Shown: positions 15,401-17,939 of the stretch, in pieces | How the letters are laid out: every line of letters begins with the position of its first letter | Position numbering within the stretch: position 1 is the stretch's first letter | From: Isohypsibius dastychi | Taxonomy: Eukaryota > Tardigrada > Eutardigrada > Parachela > Isohypsibiidae | Direction: 5' to 3' | NCBI GenBank assembly: GCA_034696485.1 | Contig: JAQIWT010000571.1 | Location: forward strand, 1-17,939 | Length of the DNA: 17,939 nucleotides | Position numbers and translations under genes: made by a program | The notes under the pieces: model-generated | The model's database searches: none | What the model was told of the DNA's origin: nothing | The model's input: the letters and a program-made list of their open reading frames with translations, nothing else

Positions 15401-17939
15401 TTTTTTCAGCTATTATTATTATATCCAATATTTCAGCTTCGGCTGGATTGTCCTTAACCGATGCTGTATATTGGCGCTGGATGCTTCTGTTCGCTTTCTG
15501 GACACCTCAGCTCTTCACGTTTCTATCATGCTTGCGACATTTTCTGTTTAAGAAGAATAAACGACCGCCAATTGGACTGTTTTTTCTGGTGAGATTTTTT
15601 TCCGTTTCTTCGTCCATTGTTTTCGAACTGATTTGTTTTATAGTCACTGCTGACGGAGACGCTACATACGATCGGGTTGGGGACCTTGTTCTTCCATGTA
15701 CTGCCAAGTATCGATGCGGTGAAAGGGGCCATGTTGACCAACTGTGTTTGTGTTGTGCCGGCGCTTTTACATTTCTTCTCCCGGCCACGTAATCAGTCGG
15801 CTGCCAAGAAGCTGGGTCGCTTTGTTGCTGACCTACTCGCCCTTGCTGCCCAAGTAAGTACCAACCCGAATATGCGCCAGAATAAATTATCTTGAATTTT
15901 TGATCTTGAAACATTAGTGATGAAAAATGATGCAATATATAAATAATTAGATAAATAATTATAAACACAATGTAAATAGATATAAATTCAGTATGACAAA
16001 ATCTGAATACATTATAATTATATTTTAAAAATGCGTTGCTTTTTTAGATATCTGGCGTGATTTTGTGGCCATTGGTCCTCACGGAAACGGTCGATTTTTG
16101 GACATGGCCTCTTGCTTTGATTTTCACTTCAATGCCGTGGTGGGAGAATTATTTATGCCGTCAGGATTCATCGTTCGAATTTGTCCGCAATCTGGCTAGA
16201 CAAAAAGATATTCTCCGCAAATCCCGCTATGTTTCCTACCTTATCATTTCCGTTTGGAAAGCGCTGGTTATGCTGGGTGTGATGACCGCTTGGGCACATT
16301 ACTCGTTTGGTGCACCGGCGCTATTCAACTTTACTTCCACACCATTCAAGCATACTCCAGCTATACTTCAACCAGTTCGAACCGGAAACCTCTCCACTAC
16401 AACCATGGCTCCGGCCACTGCCCAGTCATCATGGGTTCATAGCTATGTCTCCTTGTGGGTCTTCCTCATCCAAGCTGCTGCGAGTTATCTTTGCTATCAA
16501 ACTGCAAAGTTCGCCTGTAAAGTCGGAATGCAGCTGTGTTCGTTTGCGATCCCATTGAGTTTGACAGTCCCCATTGTCGCTTCACTGCTGATCAGCTTTT
16601 GTGGAATGCGCGCTAGTGATAGCTGTTTTTGGAATGATGTCGTTTCGGAATCTCTTCAATGGTCATGCTTCCAAGGGACCACCATCTTGGACTTTTTCTT
16701 CACTGACCAAGCCTGGCTGTGGGTTTTGTGGTTGTTTTCTCAGACTTGGATTACACTGCACATTTGGACGCCGAAAGCAGCTCGACTTGCCAAAACTGAC
16801 CGGTAAAGTAACATCAGTCCAGTGATGATGTAGTCTGACTGAAGATTTCTTATTTCAGATTGTTCGTTCTTCCAATGTATGAAGGACTGATCATAGACCA
16901 ATCATTATCGTTGAATCGCAGGATTGAAGAAGACGCAGATGTAAAGGTCATTAAAGATGTGAGTTCCTTCTGGGATTGTATATGGGGTTCTGTTACCATG
17001 TGTGGTGTTTGAAGGAGCTGGTGAAACGGATTGAAGACCGTCCAGTAATTGGGGATGAAATGTACGAAACACCGGGTGTGGATAAACTGCGTCCTGGACT
17101 GGATGATGCCGGGAAAGGGTGTGATTCCGTGACCAAGATTTTTGCCTGCGCAACAATGTGGCATGAAACCACACCGGAAATGATGCAAGTTCTCAAGTCT
17201 ATAATGCGCATGGATGAAGATCAGAGCGCTCGACGTAATGCCCTACAATTTATCAGCGGATTAGATGCTGATTTCTATGAATTTGAAGGTGCGCAGTAAT
17301 GTTTCCTGCTGCCATCGTAAGACGATATGTTGAACGTGATTTTTTAGCGCACATTATATTTGATGATGCTTTTGAGAGTGCTCCGGCTGATGCACTCTGC
17401 AACGGGGAACAACGCGTCATGAATCATTTTGTCCAGCAGCTTCTGGAGGTTATTGATAGAGCCGCAAGTGCTGTTCATCAATGTAATGTCTATCTTAGAC
17501 CACCAAGAAAAATACCTGTAGGTTTGACCTTTGAGTTCATCAAGATATTGATTTCATATTTGGTTTCAATCAGACTCCGTATGGTGGCCGATTGGTCTGG
17601 ACTATGCCCGGAAAGAACACCTTAGTCGTTCATTTGAAAGACACCGCTAAAATCAGACAGCGGAAGCGATGGAGTCAGGTGATATATTTTTCAGTTCTAT
17701 GATTAAAAGCTTTTTCATAAAGCTTTTCTGAAAAAGGTCATGTGCTGGTATTATTTGCTCGGACATCGCCTCATGGACCAAGAAATGGAGGTCAACCGGA
17801 AAGACACAATCGCTGAGAACACGTACATTTTAACACTGGATGGAGACATTGATTTCATGCCCCATGCCGTCCAGCTCTTGGTTGATCTCATGAAGAAGAA
17901 CCCGAAAGTCGGCGCTGCCTGCGGACGAATTCATCCAAC
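12472..17939 (+). CDS. CHS: Chitin synthase (arthropod-type, GT2), N-terminal two thirds; truncated by window edge
   Basis: Chitin synthase polymerises UDP-GlcNAc at the plasma membrane. Exons: 12472-12486, 12736-12780, 12861-12920, 13128-13355, 14894-15099, 15158-15381, 15437-15588, 15644-15853, 16048-16802, 16859-16958, 17015-17288, 17348-17517, 17574-17678, 17737-17939 onward (915 aa here). The cytoplasmic N-terminus is basic and polar. GWDVFR (about 189-194) opens the conserved part, followed by roughly nine membrane segments (about 205-620). Then LFVLPMYEGLIIDQSL, the catalytic-domain start FACATMWHET, KSIMRMDEDQ, and TLDGDIDF (881-888) with donor-binding aspartates. The QRRRW and EDR motifs lie beyond the window. 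Exons from 14894 on are firm by homology. The first four join in phase 0 with sound splice sites, but their family sequence is not conserved; an alternative start is ATG 13173. Intron 4 is 1538 nt. Confidence 0.95.
13356..14893 (+). other. Long intron 4 of chitin synthase
   Basis: 1538 nt between GTAACA and TTTTCAG ends, over twenty times the usual intron size here. I see no tRNA, no transposon ends, no conserved exon and no nested gene. A 64-codon minus-strand frame at 13812-14006 has no recognisable features. It may hold enhancers, an alternative promoter or alternative first exons. Confidence 0.6.
15854..16047 (+). other. AT-rich intron 8 of chitin synthase
   Basis: A 194-nt intron, very A/T-rich in its second half. 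It separates two exons of the membrane domain. Nothing else is seen in it. Confidence 0.7.

Noticed and set aside
1-17939. Bacterial contamination, prophage, CRISPR or horizontally acquired operon
   Set aside because: Five of the seven genes carry many spliceosomal introns and are typical animal orthologs. No arrays, ribosome-binding-site-led operons or integrase genes were seen.

Overview
This is an animal nuclear genome window. It holds seven protein genes, six of them clearly assigned by homology recalled from memory. Five of the seven are cut into many small exons by very short GT-AG introns, mostly 49-76 nt. Gene density is high, about one gene per 2.5 kb, and the base composition is moderate. 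The chitin synthase has the domain layout of the arthropod-type enzymes. The set of orthologs (ILKAP, ERLEC1, CIB, amnionless, ADCK5, chitin synthase) points to a compact-genome invertebrate, most likely an ecdysozoan. A hydrophilic, glycine/glutamine-rich stress-type protein makes a tardigrade an attractive guess, but nothing here proves it. The intron ends include many AAG acceptors and lack the strict nematode TTTCAG, which argues weakly against a nematode.

Layout from left to right: ILKAP protein phosphatase (minus strand, 5' part only, running off the left edge); a shared 519-nt head-to-head promoter region; ERLEC1, an ER lectin (plus, 15-16 exons, complete); a CIB-type EF-hand protein (plus, 6 exons, complete); an unrecognised glycine/glutamine-rich hydrophilin-like gene with TATA box, heat-shock-type element and polyadenylation signal (plus, 2 exons, complete); amnionless, a cubilin-partner receptor (minus, 13 coding exons, complete, with a start codon split by an intron and a MITE in one intron); a second head-to-head promoter region; ADCK5, a mitochondrial atypical kinase (plus, 10 exons, complete); and chitin synthase (plus, 5' two-thirds, running off the right edge inside the catalytic domain).

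The genes do not form one pathway. ERLEC1 acts in ER quality control, amnionless in endocytosis, ADCK5 in mitochondria, and chitin synthase in cuticle. The exon models were built by hand from splice sites, reading-frame continuity and remembered family sequences. Every listed junction keeps phase, but none has been checked against transcripts. The least certain parts are the ILKAP exon 2 donor, the ERLEC1 C-terminus, the amnionless exon 9/10 junction and the chitin synthase N-terminal exons.
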